From positions 1 to 14,147 of the forward strand of contig JAUVEF010000009.1 of assembly GCA_030594905.1 (NCBI GenBank): 14,147 nucleotides of DNA, written 5' to 3'. Of the stretch, positions 1 through 6,789 are shown one piece after another; within the stretch, counting starts at the first letter, position 1; each line of letters starts with the position of its first letter. Source of the stretch: Methanosarcinales archaeon (lineage in GTDB: Archaea; Halobacteriota; Methanosarcinia; Methanosarcinales; Methanogasteraceae). The translations under genes and the position numbers were made by a program. A model generated the notes under the pieces. It saw only the letters and a list, made by a program, of their open reading frames with translations, did no database searches and was not told the origin of the DNA.

Positions 1-986
1 ATCCCGGACGCAAGCTTTGTCGAGATCAGTGCAATCGGAAACCCCGTCGCCTTCGAGGCGAGTGCTGATGACCTGGACGTTCGCGGGTTGATCTCGATCA
101 CCACGAGCCGGTCAGTCTCAAGATCGTGGGCGAACTGGGTGTTTGTTCCGCCGATCACGCCGATGCCCTCAACGATCCGGTATGAGTAGTCCTGCATCCG
201 CTTCTGGAGTTCGGGGGGCACGGTTAACATCGGCGCAACGCAGAAGCTGTCGCCGGTGTGTACGCCCATCGGGTCGCAGTTCTCGATGAAACAGACTGTT
301 ATCATCTGGTTCTTCGCATCCCGCACAACCTCGAGTTCGAGTTCCTCCCATCCGAGAACCGACTCCTCAATCAAGACCTGACCCACGAGTGAGGCGGCAA
401 TCCCCCGCGCCGCAATCGTTCTGAGCTCTTCTAAGTTATACACAAGCCCGCCGCCTGTCCCACCCATCGTATACGCAGGTCTCACAACCACCGGGTATCC
501 GAGCTTCTCTGCAATTCTTTCGGCAACTTCTACCGTGTACGCAGGCGCACTCTCTGGCATCTCGATTCCCAGCTTATCCATCGTCGCCTTAAACGCGATA
601 CGATCCTCGCCCCGCTCAATTGCGTCCGGCTGAACCCCGATCACAGTAACGCCGTGTTTTTCAAGAACGCCAGCTTTGTATAGGGCTGCTGAGAGATTCA
701 GCCCGGTCTGCCCACCGAGGTTCGGCAAAAGCCCATCAGGCTTCTCTTTTTCGATGATTCTCTCAAGATTTGCAAACGTCAGTGGCTCGATGTAGGTGAT
801 GTCCGCAATCTCCGGGTCGGTCATGATGGTTGCAGGGTTTGAGTTCACGAGAACAATCTCATAGCCCTCTTCCCGCAGGGCTTTGCACGCCTGTGTGCCG
901 GAATAATCAAACTCGCACGCCTGTCCGATTACGATCGGTCCCGATCCGATGATCAGGATCTTGTGTAGGTCTTCTCTTTTTGGCAT
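1..986 (-). CDS. carB: Carbamoyl-phosphate synthase large subunit, N-terminal part (cut by window edge)
   Basis: This is the ammonia-using ATP-grasp subunit that makes carbamoyl phosphate for pyrimidines and arginine in the cytoplasm. The 328 visible codons are open with no frameshift. The protein begins [18 protein letters not shown], followed by [18 protein letters not shown], the usual CarB N-terminus. An ATP-grasp glycine loop (GGTGGG) lies near residue 175. The metal-binding EINPR is at residues 298-302, almost the same position as in E. coli CarB, and is followed by [14 protein letters not shown]. Only the first (carboxyphosphate) domain is here; about two thirds of the gene lies beyond base 1. 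The ATG at 986 is chosen because homologues begin there and a GTGA sits at the right distance upstream. carA is not in the window. A T-rich box at 1019-1026 could be its promoter. Confidence 0.96.
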   Translation of the reverse strand, partial: MPKREDLHKILIIGSGPIVIGQACEFDYSGTQACKALREEGYEIVLVNSNPATIMTDPEIADITYIEPLTFANLERIIEKEKPDGLLPNLGGQTGLNLSAALYKAGVLEKHGVTVIGVQPDAIERGEDRIAFKATMDKLGIEMPESAPAYTVEVAERIAEKLGYPVVVRPAYTMGGTGGGLVYNLEELRTIAARGIAASLVGQVLIEESVLGWEELELEVVRDAKNQMITVCFIENCDPMGVHTGDSFCVAPMLTVPPELQKRMQDYSYRIVEGIGVIGGTNTQFAHDLETDRLVVIEINPRTSRSSALASKATGFPIALISTKLASG

Positions 987-1018
987 GGTTTCACTTGCCC
1001 TGACATTAGGGGCCGGGT

Positions 1019-1026
1019 GTAAAAAA
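1019..1026 (-). promoter_or_regulatory. Possible TATA box of carB
   Basis: Read on the minus strand this is TTTTTTAC, about 33 bases upstream of the carB ATG. A start of transcription some 25 bases downstream would give a leader of about 12 bases containing the weak GTGA ribosome site. It is a plain T-rich box, so the call is tentative. Confidence 0.3.
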
Positions 1027-1277
1027 TGTTTTCTGCCAGGGAGGGGTTTTTCGAGGTTGCCGATGATTTCCGGATTTGCCGGCAAGAACATCAGGAAGTG
1101 GACCGCGAAGAATCATCCGCAAAGACTCTATAAGTGTATCGCCAAATGTAAGGTCGTTTAAAATTAAATCCAGTCCATCTAACATTTGTTACAGCCTGTT
1201 TGTATCTACGAACGAACGATTGTTTCAATACCAGCAACCGAATAAATCAAGAAGTCGCCCCCGCGTTCACAACAAGA

Positions 1278-1291
1278 TTAATATACTATCA
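1278..1291 (+). promoter_or_regulatory. TATA-type promoter box upstream of TRAM gene, extended motif shared with 2739-2752
   Basis: TTAATATACTATCA differs at one base from TTTATATACTATCA at 2739-2752. The TTWATATA core matches the archaeal box A consensus in plus orientation. Transcription would start near 1306, giving a leader of about 105 bases before the TRAM start codon at 1411. A nearer T-rich box (CTTTTTTAAG, about 1365-1374) could instead serve the gene with a very short leader. Confidence 0.4.
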
Positions 1292-1410
1292 GCAGCCATC
1301 TACAATTAATCAAGTAACTTATCGACGCGGCTTGTGGAATCCGAACATCTAGATTCTGTGTGTGCTTTTTTAAGTTGGCTGATTAAAAAACCAAAGAAGG
1401 AGAAATAGAA

Positions 1411-1617
1411 TTGTTTAGAAGAGAGAGTTACGATGCGCCAGTTTCAGAGGGCGAGACGTACGATGTTACCATCGAAGATGTTGCTAGAGAAGGAGACGGC
1501 ATAGCGCGTGTGCAGGGTTTCGTAATCTTTGTGCCAAACACAAAGGTCGGAGACTCTGTTAAGATCCGAGTTGATAAGGTTATGCGGCGGTTTGCAATCG
1601 CAGCTGTTGAAGACTAG
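1411..1617 (+). CDS. Stand-alone TRAM domain protein (putative RNA-binding/RNA chaperone)
   Basis: The 68-residue protein is almost entirely one TRAM domain (about residues 11-65), a small beta-barrel that binds RNA in tRNA- and rRNA-modifying enzymes. Single-domain versions are common in methanogenic euryarchaea, and one in Methanococcoides burtonii has been described as a cold-responsive RNA chaperone. Visible hallmarks are the stretch VTIEDVAREGDGIARVQGF, then VFVPN-like FVPNTKVGD and VKIRVDKV, the usual TRAM strand pattern. The start is TTG at 1411, supported by AAGGAG at 1397-1402 with 8 bases between. The gene is alone on its strand and ends 17 bases from the convergent cbiD stop. A role as an RNA chaperone is inferred from the family. 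Confidence 0.88.
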   Translation: MFRRESYDAPVSEGETYDVTIEDVAREGDGIARVQGFVIFVPNTKVGDSVKIRVDKVMRRFAIAAVED

Positions 1618-1634
1618 GATTTGTGATATTTGGT

Positions 1635-2627
1635 TCATGGGTCTGTGTCTCGTAATATTGAGCCGTTCAGGTTCAGTAATACGATGCGCACACCCCGAAC
1701 ATCTTTTTTTGCACTGTTAAGTCGGTCATCGATCCGCATATTTGTGGGATCATCTTCAATCATCTCTTTTATCGTGAGAAAGCCAGTCCCATTTAATATA
1801 TCAGGGTCAGCCCACTTCAGGATCAGTCCGGGCAGCCCGCAGAGGATTATCTCACCTTCTGCAGCCGCGATTCCCTCCGAAATTCGGTTTCCAACCATAA
1901 CAACGGTGTGATCCGGAAATAGCATGTTCGAGTACCTCATGCCGATACGCCCGGTGGTCAGCACCACACGGTCAGAACCCTTGATCAATTCCTGTTTCGT
2001 CTCGAGAAGATGTTCGTTCCATGGTTCGACAAACCCGGTGGTTCCAAGTATGGATATCCCTCCAACGATCCCGACCCGGCGGTTCAGTGTCTGATCCGCA
2101 ATCTCTCTGCCTTTTGGGATATATATCTCAACATCCACGCCAGATAGTCCAACTTCGCGCACAGCACACTCGATTGCGGCGCGTATCTGCCCCATGGGTA
2201 CCGGGTTGATCGCAGGTATCCCTTTCTTGACCCCGATACCCACGCCCGCCCTGATTGATATGGTACCCGACTCGCACTCGCGGGCTTCCGCGACGATCTC
2301 GATCCCGTTTGTAACATCAAAACCATGATCTCCCGAATCCTTTGTCGCGGATGCCTTGCCCGCCGATGCCCTCACAGCCATCACGACGTTGATGCCAGCC
2401 GGTGTCAGAACCGTCACATGATCGACCGGGCACCGGAGCGAGAGCACCGCCGCCTTTGCCGCAGCAGCAGCGGTCGTTCCGGTGGTGTAACCTCTTCGCA
2501 GCACAGAACCATCCGCAAGCAGAACGAGTCTACCGCTTGCGATGCCTGCTTTCAATTCTCCCTCTGGTATCGCGGCGCGCCTCGTCCATTCAGACGGAAT
2601 CTCAAAGTTATTGACCGGATCATTCAT
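1635..2627 (-). CDS. cbiD: Cobalt-precorrin-5B (C1)-methyltransferase CbiD
   Basis: CbiD transfers the C1 methyl group from SAM in the anaerobic (early cobalt insertion) route to cobalamin. The 330-residue length is close to the family norm. The signature GYTTGTTAAAAAKAA spans residues 46-60, followed by conserved VTVLTPAG, KDSGDHGFDVTNG, a GVGIGVKKG loop, INPVP, LGTTGFVEPW and TTGRIGM-like segments. The ATG at 2627 gives the expected MxDPVxxFEIP opening. No Shine-Dalgarno lies at the usual distance, but a T-rich box at 2652-2660 would start transcription within a few bases of the ATG, so the mRNA may be leaderless. No other cobalamin gene is adjacent, although a chelatase-like VWA protein lies about 10 kb away. 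The gene ends convergently with the TRAM gene. Confidence 0.95.
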   Translation of the reverse strand: MNDPVNNFEIPSEWTRRAAIPEGELKAGIASGRLVLLADGSVLRRGYTTGTTAAAAAKAAVLSLRCPVDHVTVLTPAGINVVMAVRASAGKASATKDSGDHGFDVTNGIEIVAEARECESGTISIRAGVGIGVKKGIPAINPVPMGQIRAAIECAVREVGLSGVDVEIYIPKGREIADQTLNRRVGIVGGISILGTTGFVEPWNEHLLETKQELIKGSDRVVLTTGRIGMRYSNMLFPDHTVVMVGNRISEGIAAAEGEIILCGLPGLILKWADPDILNGTGFLTIKEMIEDDPTNMRIDDRLNSAKKDVRGVRIVLLNLNGSILRDTDP

Positions 2628-2651
2628 CTATGTGATTATTCCGGTGCAAAA

Positions 2652-2660
2652 CATAAAAAT
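2652..2660 (-). promoter_or_regulatory. Possible TATA box of cbiD (leaderless transcript)
   Basis: On the minus strand this reads ATTTTTATG. Its centre is about 27 bases upstream of the cbiD ATG, so transcription would begin almost at the start codon. That fits the absence of a ribosome site there. Confidence 0.35.
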
Positions 2661-2738
2661 GGACGCCCGCCCACCACCCGACTTTGTGTGTCTACAGGTG
2701 CACCGTGCCCTGCGCAATATGATCAATGAGTAGTAAAG

Positions 2739-2746
2739 TTTATATA
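2739..2746 (+). promoter_or_regulatory. Strong archaeal TATA box (TTTATATA)
   Basis: TTTATATA is a perfect archaeal box A in plus orientation, preceded by purine-rich AGTAAAG that could serve as BRE. About 25 bases downstream, where transcription should begin, lies position 2768, the first base of a 12-bp stem. No open reading frame follows. Read in reverse the box is TATATAAA and could instead drive cbiD with a leader of about 88 bases. Confidence 0.5.
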
Positions 2747-2767
2747 CTATCATGTTCAATTGTTAGA

Positions 2768-2870
2768 TATGCGAGCGGGAAAATAACTTTTTTACCATAT
2801 TCCCACTTCCCCCCTCCCTCCATGTGCCCGCTCGCATAAACTCATTCACCACTGTTTACGATTTTATTAT
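2768..2870 (+). ncRNA. Putative small RNA: 12-bp stem with a C-rich anti-Shine-Dalgarno-like loop
   Basis: TATGCGAGCGGG at 2768-2779 pairs perfectly with CCCGCTCGCATA at 2827-2838, enclosing a 47-base loop. The loop ends in a polypyrimidine tract containing CCTCCCTCC (2813-2821), which is complementary to GGAGG-type ribosome sites. The stem begins where transcription from the TATA box at 2739-2746 should start, and a T-rich stretch (around 2861-2870) could end it. No reading frame with a ribosome site occurs here. The 3' end is a guess. Alternatives are a regulatory palindrome upstream of cbiD, or a relic. I do not recognise it as a known RNA family. Confidence 0.33.
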
Positions 2871-2894
2871 TCTGTAATTCTCCAAATGTTGATT

Positions 2895-3537
2895 TTAGTC
2901 CACTTTGACAGCCACCACGACTATTCTGCTGAATATTAGCAATAGCTTTCCGGTGTCATCTGCCTGTTGCTCAAAAGCATACATATAACCTGTTTCAAGC
3001 TTGGCATCGTAAAAATCCGGGCCCAGGTAACCCACTGCAGCACCGGATGAAAATACGTTGAAAACCTATTCTGGTGTGTATCTCGTCTTTACACTATCTA
3101 TTTTGGATAAAACCTGATTAAACCAATGTTTTTCAAATATTTCCGTATATTCGTCCGCCGTTTCAAAGAAAACCCATGGTTCCTTGAAATAGGCAAAAGT
3201 AGCTCCAGTCTCCGGACATTCTTTCACTTTTTTATTTTTTATAACATATACAATATAACGTCCGGTCACCCCACACGCCATTTCCATTCACGAAAAAGTA
3301 TACCGCCAGCCCCACCCGGAGGGCAGTTTTTACTCGATTTTTTGTGAAAAAATCGTTTTGATCGATTCTCTGATCATTCTGGTCAGATTGTCGACACCAC
3401 AGCCCAAATCCAGAACATCTGCCCGGACCTAAATATCCAGAAGCTTCAAAAGCATCTCTGCCGCTGATCTCGGAATCAGCGAACGGTCTTCATACACAAG
3501 AGATATTTGAAAAATCAACTTTGCCAGTAGCTGCCAT
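2895..3537 (-). pseudogene. Decayed class I SAM-dependent methyltransferase
   Basis: Two pieces of one gene can be read. The 5' piece (3537 to about 3333) opens with ATG and MAATGKVDF, shifts frame near 3495-3505, and continues as LVYEDRSLIPRSAAEMLLKL, a TAG at 3429-3431, then DVLDLGCGVDNLTRMIRE, which is methyltransferase motif I with Asp where the last Gly is expected. TAA at 3330-3332 and TGA at 3288-3290 follow. The 3' piece (3287 to 2895) reads FAYFKEPWVFFETADEYTEIF and KTRYTPE, then TAG at 3066-3068, then in the same frame VFNVFSSGAAVGYL, ending at TAA 2895-2897. From memory, relatives of about 250-260 residues have both pieces joined by a central region that is largely missing here. 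Frameshift, four stops, a deletion and a damaged SAM site together indicate a dead gene. It lies 54 bases downstream of the aminotransferase on the same strand. Confidence 0.75.
3335..3355. repeat. Perfect 9-bp inverted repeat with 3-base loop
   Basis: CGATTTTTT, then GTG, then AAAAAATCG form a perfect short hairpin inside the methyltransferase pseudogene, at the border between its two recognisable pieces. It could act as a weak terminator for transcripts of either strand, or mark the deletion junction. Nothing else supports a function. Confidence 0.4.
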
Positions 3538-3591
3538 CTTATATCCACTCATCTTGAAACCCACCCATGACACGCGCAGAACCCGGCAGTC

Positions 3592-4779
3592 CTACGCCAC
3601 ATTGTACTGCACAGTATGCTCTATCGAGGCAAGAAACTCCCCCATACGCAGGAGCGCCTCTTTTATATCATCCCTCGAGGCGGCATACGAACAGCGCAGG
3701 AATCCAGCCCCCGAGTCCCCAAACACATCCCCGGGAACGACAGCAACACCTTTTTCGAGTAATAAACGCTCTGCAAACTCTTCTGAGGTCATTCCGGTAC
3801 TTGCAATCGACGGAAATACATAGAACGCGCCCTTGCCCCAGAAACAGTCCAGTCCAATATTGTTCAAACCGTTGATGATCAGATGCCTTCTGCGGTCGTA
3901 TTCCCGCACCATCTTCCTCATCTCCACGTCTCCGTTCCGCAGTGCATCAATGGCAGCCATCTGCGAGGTGATCGGAGAGCAGAGCATAGTGTACTGGTGT
4001 ATCTTCGTCATAGCACTGATGATCTCGCTATTTCCGAGTGCGTATCCAATCCGAAGCCCGGTCATGGCGTATGACTTCGAAAAACCATTGAACACGATTG
4101 TATTTTCCTTCATTCCATTCAGAGACGAGAAACACGTGTGTTTTCCATCATAAGTAAGTTTATCATAGATTTCATCAGAAATAATTAGTAGATCATGGCT
4201 AATTGCAACATCTGCGATCTCTTCAAGATCTTTTTTACCCATCGTTGCTCCAGTCGGATTATTCGGATAATTGATCATTATCGCTCGTGTTTTATCCGTT
4301 ATTTTCTCCAGTATCTGGTTGGCTGTAACCCTGAAATCATCTTCAAGCTTCGCAGCGACTGTGACTGGTGATCCCCCCGCAAAGACTACCGTCGGCTTGT
4401 ATGAAACATAACACGGCTCAGCAATGATGACTTCATCGCCGCGGTTTAAGATCGAGCGCACCACGAGGTCTATTCCCTCACTAACTCCGGTTGTGACCAG
4501 TATCTCATCATTGGGGTCATAATCCACCGAATAATCCCTGTGAAACGCCTTTGCAATCTCGTGGCGCAATTCGGGCAGCCCCTGGTTGGTGGTGTACGAT
4601 GTGTACCCGGTCTCAAGTGCATGGATGCACGCCTCCCTGATGTGCCACGGGGTCACGAAATCAGGTTCGCCTACGCCAAGTGAGATCGCATCCGGGAGCT
4701 GATTTGCCAGGTCAAAGAACCTGCGGATGCCTGATGGCGGCACGCTCCGTATTACATCTGATATCCACGTCCGTTTCAT
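3592..4779 (-). CDS. PLP-dependent aminotransferase, class I/II (aspartate/aromatic type)
   Basis: A fold-type I aminotransferase of 395 residues, the usual length. Visible active-site features are Asn174 in YPNNPTG, Asp202 in ISDEIYDKL, the PLP-binding Lys235 in GFSKSYAMTGLRIGY, and Arg362 in GFLRCSYA, which binds the substrate alpha-carboxylate. YTTNQGLPELR near the N-terminus is also typical. The substrate cannot be read from sequence; archaeal relatives act on aspartate, aromatic amino acids or related keto acids. The ATG at 4779 lies 20 bases after the Lrp/AsnC stop, so the two are probably co-transcribed and the regulator may respond to the amino acid concerned. The ribosome site is weak (a run of G upstream). 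Confidence 0.9.
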   Translation of the reverse strand: MKRTWISDVIRSVPPSGIRRFFDLANQLPDAISLGVGEPDFVTPWHIREACIHALETGYTSYTTNQGLPELRHEIAKAFHRDYSVDYDPNDEILVTTGVSEGIDLVVRSILNRGDEVIIAEPCYVSYKPTVVFAGGSPVTVAAKLEDDFRVTANQILEKITDKTRAIMINYPNNPTGATMGKKDLEEIADVAISHDLLIISDEIYDKLTYDGKHTCFSSLNGMKENTIVFNGFSKSYAMTGLRIGYALGNSEIISAMTKIHQYTMLCSPITSQMAAIDALRNGDVEMRKMVREYDRRRHLIINGLNNIGLDCFWGKGAFYVFPSIASTGMTSEEFAERLLLEKGVAVVPGDVFGDSGAGFLRCSYAASRDDIKEALLRMGEFLASIEHTVQYNVA

Positions 4780-4799
4780 GCGCTTATGCCCCCTTATGG

Positions 4800-5288
4800 T
4801 TATGGCACGATCGCGAGGCGGTGGGCGTGCTCTGGCTCGCGGAGCAGTACCCCATCCTCCTTGTACGTCTTCAGGACGAAATGGGTAGCCGTGCTCCGCA
4901 CCTGTGGCAGGGTCGCAATCTTCTCTGCAACAAAGAACGCAACCTCTTTCATCGATTTGCCGCGTACGGTGAGCGATACGTCATGATCCCCCGAGATTAA
5001 CCTGACTGACCGGACCTCTGGAAATTTCGAAATGCGGTCTGCAACCACATTGTATCCGGTTTCACGCTCCAAAGATACTTTTATCTCGATGATCGCGTAA
5101 ACAAATCCGCCGCTGACCTTATCCCAGTCGATAACCGTCTTGTATTTGCGAATTATGCCGTCCATCTCAAGTTCACCAATGCAGTCCCGGATCTCCCCAT
5201 CCGAGCTACCAGTAAGTGACGCAATCTCACATATACCAATTTTAGGATCGTTTTCGATGATCTCCAGCACGTTTAACGCGAGATCCAT
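4800..5288 (-). CDS. Lrp/AsnC family transcriptional regulator
   Basis: A 162-residue protein with an N-terminal winged helix-turn-helix (about residues 1-50: LNVLEIIENDPKI, then IASLTGSSDGEIRDCIGELEMDGIIRKY-type recognition region) and a C-terminal RAM/ligand-sensing alpha-beta domain (about 60-140, with FPEVRSVRLISGDHDVSLTV). Such proteins form octamers or dimers that bind DNA and sense amino acids. An upstream TTG at 5303 overlaps the CBS stop as TTGA and would add five residues. I prefer ATG 5288 because GAGG stands at a suitable distance before it, while the TTG has GAGGG directly abutting. It is sandwiched between the CBS gene and the aminotransferase, which suggests autoregulation of this unit. 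The ligand is unknown. Confidence 0.88.
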   Translation of the reverse strand: MDLALNVLEIIENDPKIGICEIASLTGSSDGEIRDCIGELEMDGIIRKYKTVIDWDKVSGGFVYAIIEIKVSLERETGYNVVADRISKFPEVRSVRLISGDHDVSLTVRGKSMKEVAFFVAEKIATLPQVRSTATHFVLKTYKEDGVLLREPEHAHRLAIVP

Positions 5289-5299
5289 CCAGACCAGCC

Positions 5300-5884
5300 T
5301 CAACCCTCTAAATATGCAGACTCATGATCAGAATCAGTGGGTTCCTGCCATCTGGCATCAGCACAGTCCTCACAGAGGGATCTTCCATCAACAGGTGTCA
5401 GCTGGTACGAATACCTGCCACAGATGTCACAGTTACCTTCGAGCTCAGATATCAGCATCGACTCGCGATCAGATTCCATCAGTTCTTGAAGAGTGTTACT
5501 CATCTCGGCTGATACCGCAACGATATCCTGGCTCGTAATGATACCAACAAGTTCCTCGTTCCGGAAGACGGGCATCCTTCTAATCTTGTTTGAAAGCATC
5601 ATCCCGATCGCATCACTGACCGGCGCGTAGTAATCGATGATGATCAGCGGGGCGGTCATGATCTCAGAAAGCGATACGGAACTCGGTTTTATATCATCCG
5701 GGAGAAGCTTGCGGGAGATGTCACGTTCGGTTATGATGCCGATTGGTTTTCCGTCTTCCGTCACAATGGCGCTTGAACGATCGTATTTGATCATCTTCTT
5801 TGCAATATTCGGAAGCGTTTCATTGATATCTGCCGTGATCACCTGTTGTGACATGACTTCTCGCACTGGTTTGTCAACGTCCAT
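5300..5884 (-). CDS. Tandem CBS domain protein with C-terminal zinc ribbon
   Basis: A cytoplasmic protein of 194 residues. Two CBS motifs (about residues 8-62 and 74-128; MSQQVITADINETLPNIAK and later GIITERDIS, then IMTAPLIIID and GIITSQDIV) form a Bateman module that normally binds adenine nucleotides or SAM. A treble-Cys ribbon follows: C152-x2-C155 and C171-x2-C174. The CBS-plus-zinc-ribbon combination is known in archaea, but its function is not established. The start ATG 5884 has GGAG at 5893-5896 with 8 bases between. It is the first gene of the unit that continues with the Lrp/AsnC regulator and the aminotransferase. A sensor of energy or SAM state for that unit is only inference. Confidence 0.88.
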   Translation of the reverse strand: MDVDKPVREVMSQQVITADINETLPNIAKKMIKYDRSSAIVTEDGKPIGIITERDISRKLLPDDIKPSSVSLSEIMTAPLIIIDYYAPVSDAIGMMLSNKIRRMPVFRNEELVGIITSQDIVAVSAEMSNTLQELMESDRESMLISELEGNCDICGRYSYQLTPVDGRSLCEDCADARWQEPTDSDHESAYLEG

Positions 5885-5928
5885 TCAAAAATCTCCTCTC
5901 TTTTGTCAAGTAGCACATCATAGCGTTG

Positions 5929-5936
5929 GTTATAGA
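5929..5936 (-). promoter_or_regulatory. Possible TATA box for the CBS-Lrp-aminotransferase unit
   Basis: On the minus strand this reads TCTATAAC. Transcription would begin near 5907 and leave a leader of about 23 bases containing the GAGAGGAG ribosome site. The box departs from consensus, so confidence is low. Confidence 0.35.
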
Positions 5937-6005
5937 TTAGTACCAGCCGTTATCAAGGTTGCGATCGCGCCTGCAAAAAACCCCGTGCGAATGCGGCTGC
6001 CAGAC

Positions 6006-6785
6006 TTATGCCACAGTCCCTTTTCGCCATATAGACAACCGCCGCTCGACAAAATACCTGAATACCCGGTCGATAGAGAGCGAAATAAATCCTAAAAGGA
6101 GCATATAAGCCATAACGTGATCCATTCTGAAAAAATGCGACCAGAACATTATCTTATACCCGATTCCACTCGTCATACCAAACATCTCTGCTGCAACCAC
6201 GCACATCCATGCAACACCCATCGCAACCCTGATGCCGGTTGCAATCTGGGGGGTCGCCGACGGAAGCGCGACCCGCCTGATCAGGCTGTGGTTTTTTGTG
6301 CAGCCAAGCACCATGGCAGTCTCGATCAGAACCTTTGGCACGTTACGGAATCCGACATACGTGTTGATCAGGATCGGAAATACGGCTCCCACGAACACGA
6401 TAAAACCGGCGGACGTGTGGGAGATCCCGATCCAGATGATCGCAAATGGTATCCACGCAAGAGGTGGTATCGGACGCAGAATCTCTATAATCGGGTCAGC
6501 GATCCGGTTGATCACCGGAAACCAGCCCATACAGATTCCAAGCGGTACCGCAACACACAATCCGGCGATCATGCCGATTCCAAAGTGTATCAAGCTGACC
6601 CTGGCGTCAACAACCATGTTACGCCATTCATGCGAGAATGATCCCACGACATCGGTGAAACTCGGAAGAAATAAGGCATTTTCCACCACATAATCTGCGA
6701 CGATCTGCCAGAGGATGATCGCAGCGCATAGCGAGCCGAGCTCAACCGCATACCGCCGGGGTAAGGATGCTACACGCATCTGCAA
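6006..6785 (-). CDS. ABC transporter permease, SsuC/TauC/NrtB type
   Basis: An integral membrane protein of 259 residues with about six hydrophobic segments (for example 17-33, 66-87, 120-141, 187-201, 222-240). The cytoplasmic EAA loop is visible as ETAMVLGCTKNHSLIRRVALP (E155 to P175, with Gly161). RPIPPLAWIPFAIIWIGI is the conserved segment of the nitrate/sulfonate/taurine/thiamine-precursor permeases (BPD_transp_1 fold). No ATPase or binding protein is adjacent, so the substrate is unknown and partners must be encoded elsewhere. Start: TTG 6785 has GTGA at the distance seen for other genes here; ATG 6779, two codons later, is an alternative. It begins 4 bases after the phosphohexuloisomerase stop, so it is probably read from the same mRNA. 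Confidence 0.88.
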   Translation of the reverse strand: MQMRVASLPRRYAVELGSLCAAIILWQIVADYVVENALFLPSFTDVVGSFSHEWRNMVVDARVSLIHFGIGMIAGLCVAVPLGICMGWFPVINRIADPIIEILRPIPPLAWIPFAIIWIGISHTSAGFIVFVGAVFPILINTYVGFRNVPKVLIETAMVLGCTKNHSLIRRVALPSATPQIATGIRVAMGVAWMCVVAAEMFGMTSGIGYKIMFWSHFFRMDHVMAYMLLLGFISLSIDRVFRYFVERRLSIWRKGTVA

Positions 6786-6789
6786 TTAC

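Larger units (their letters stand above)
987..1410. other. Divergent intergenic region between carB and the TRAM gene
   Basis: This 424-base stretch carries no convincing gene. The open frames in it are short, lack ribosome sites and resemble no family. It holds a probable carB promoter near 1019-1026, a TATA-like box with the extended motif at 1278-1291, a weak stem (GGAATC at 1336-1341 with GATTCT at 1352-1357) followed by T6, and a second T-rich box just before the TRAM ribosome site. The stretch from about 1306 to 1410 is either a long leader of the TRAM mRNA or a short separate transcript. Confidence 0.5.

Noticed and set aside
987..1410. CRISPR array or tRNA in the long intergenic region
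   Set aside because: No direct repeats of regular spacing and no TTCGAAT-type T-loop with a pairing acceptor stem were found.
2325..2729. 134-codon plus-strand open frame
   Set aside because: Shadow of cbiD, whose GYTTGT motif and length make the minus strand the coding one.
3066..3068. Pyrrolysine codon in an active methyltransferase
   Set aside because: The same gene also has TAA and TGA in frame, a frameshift and a damaged SAM motif, so the TAG is more simply a nonsense mutation.
5930..6020. Coding-like peptide (RIRTGFFAGAIATLITAGTNL) after the ABC permease, in another frame
   Set aside because: The permease already has its normal length and end, the stretch has no start codon or ribosome site, and it overlaps the likely promoter of the CBS gene.
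6117..6641. 174-codon plus-strand open frame
   Set aside because: Antisense to the ABC permease; its composition (His, Asp, Arg rich without pattern) is that of a shadow.
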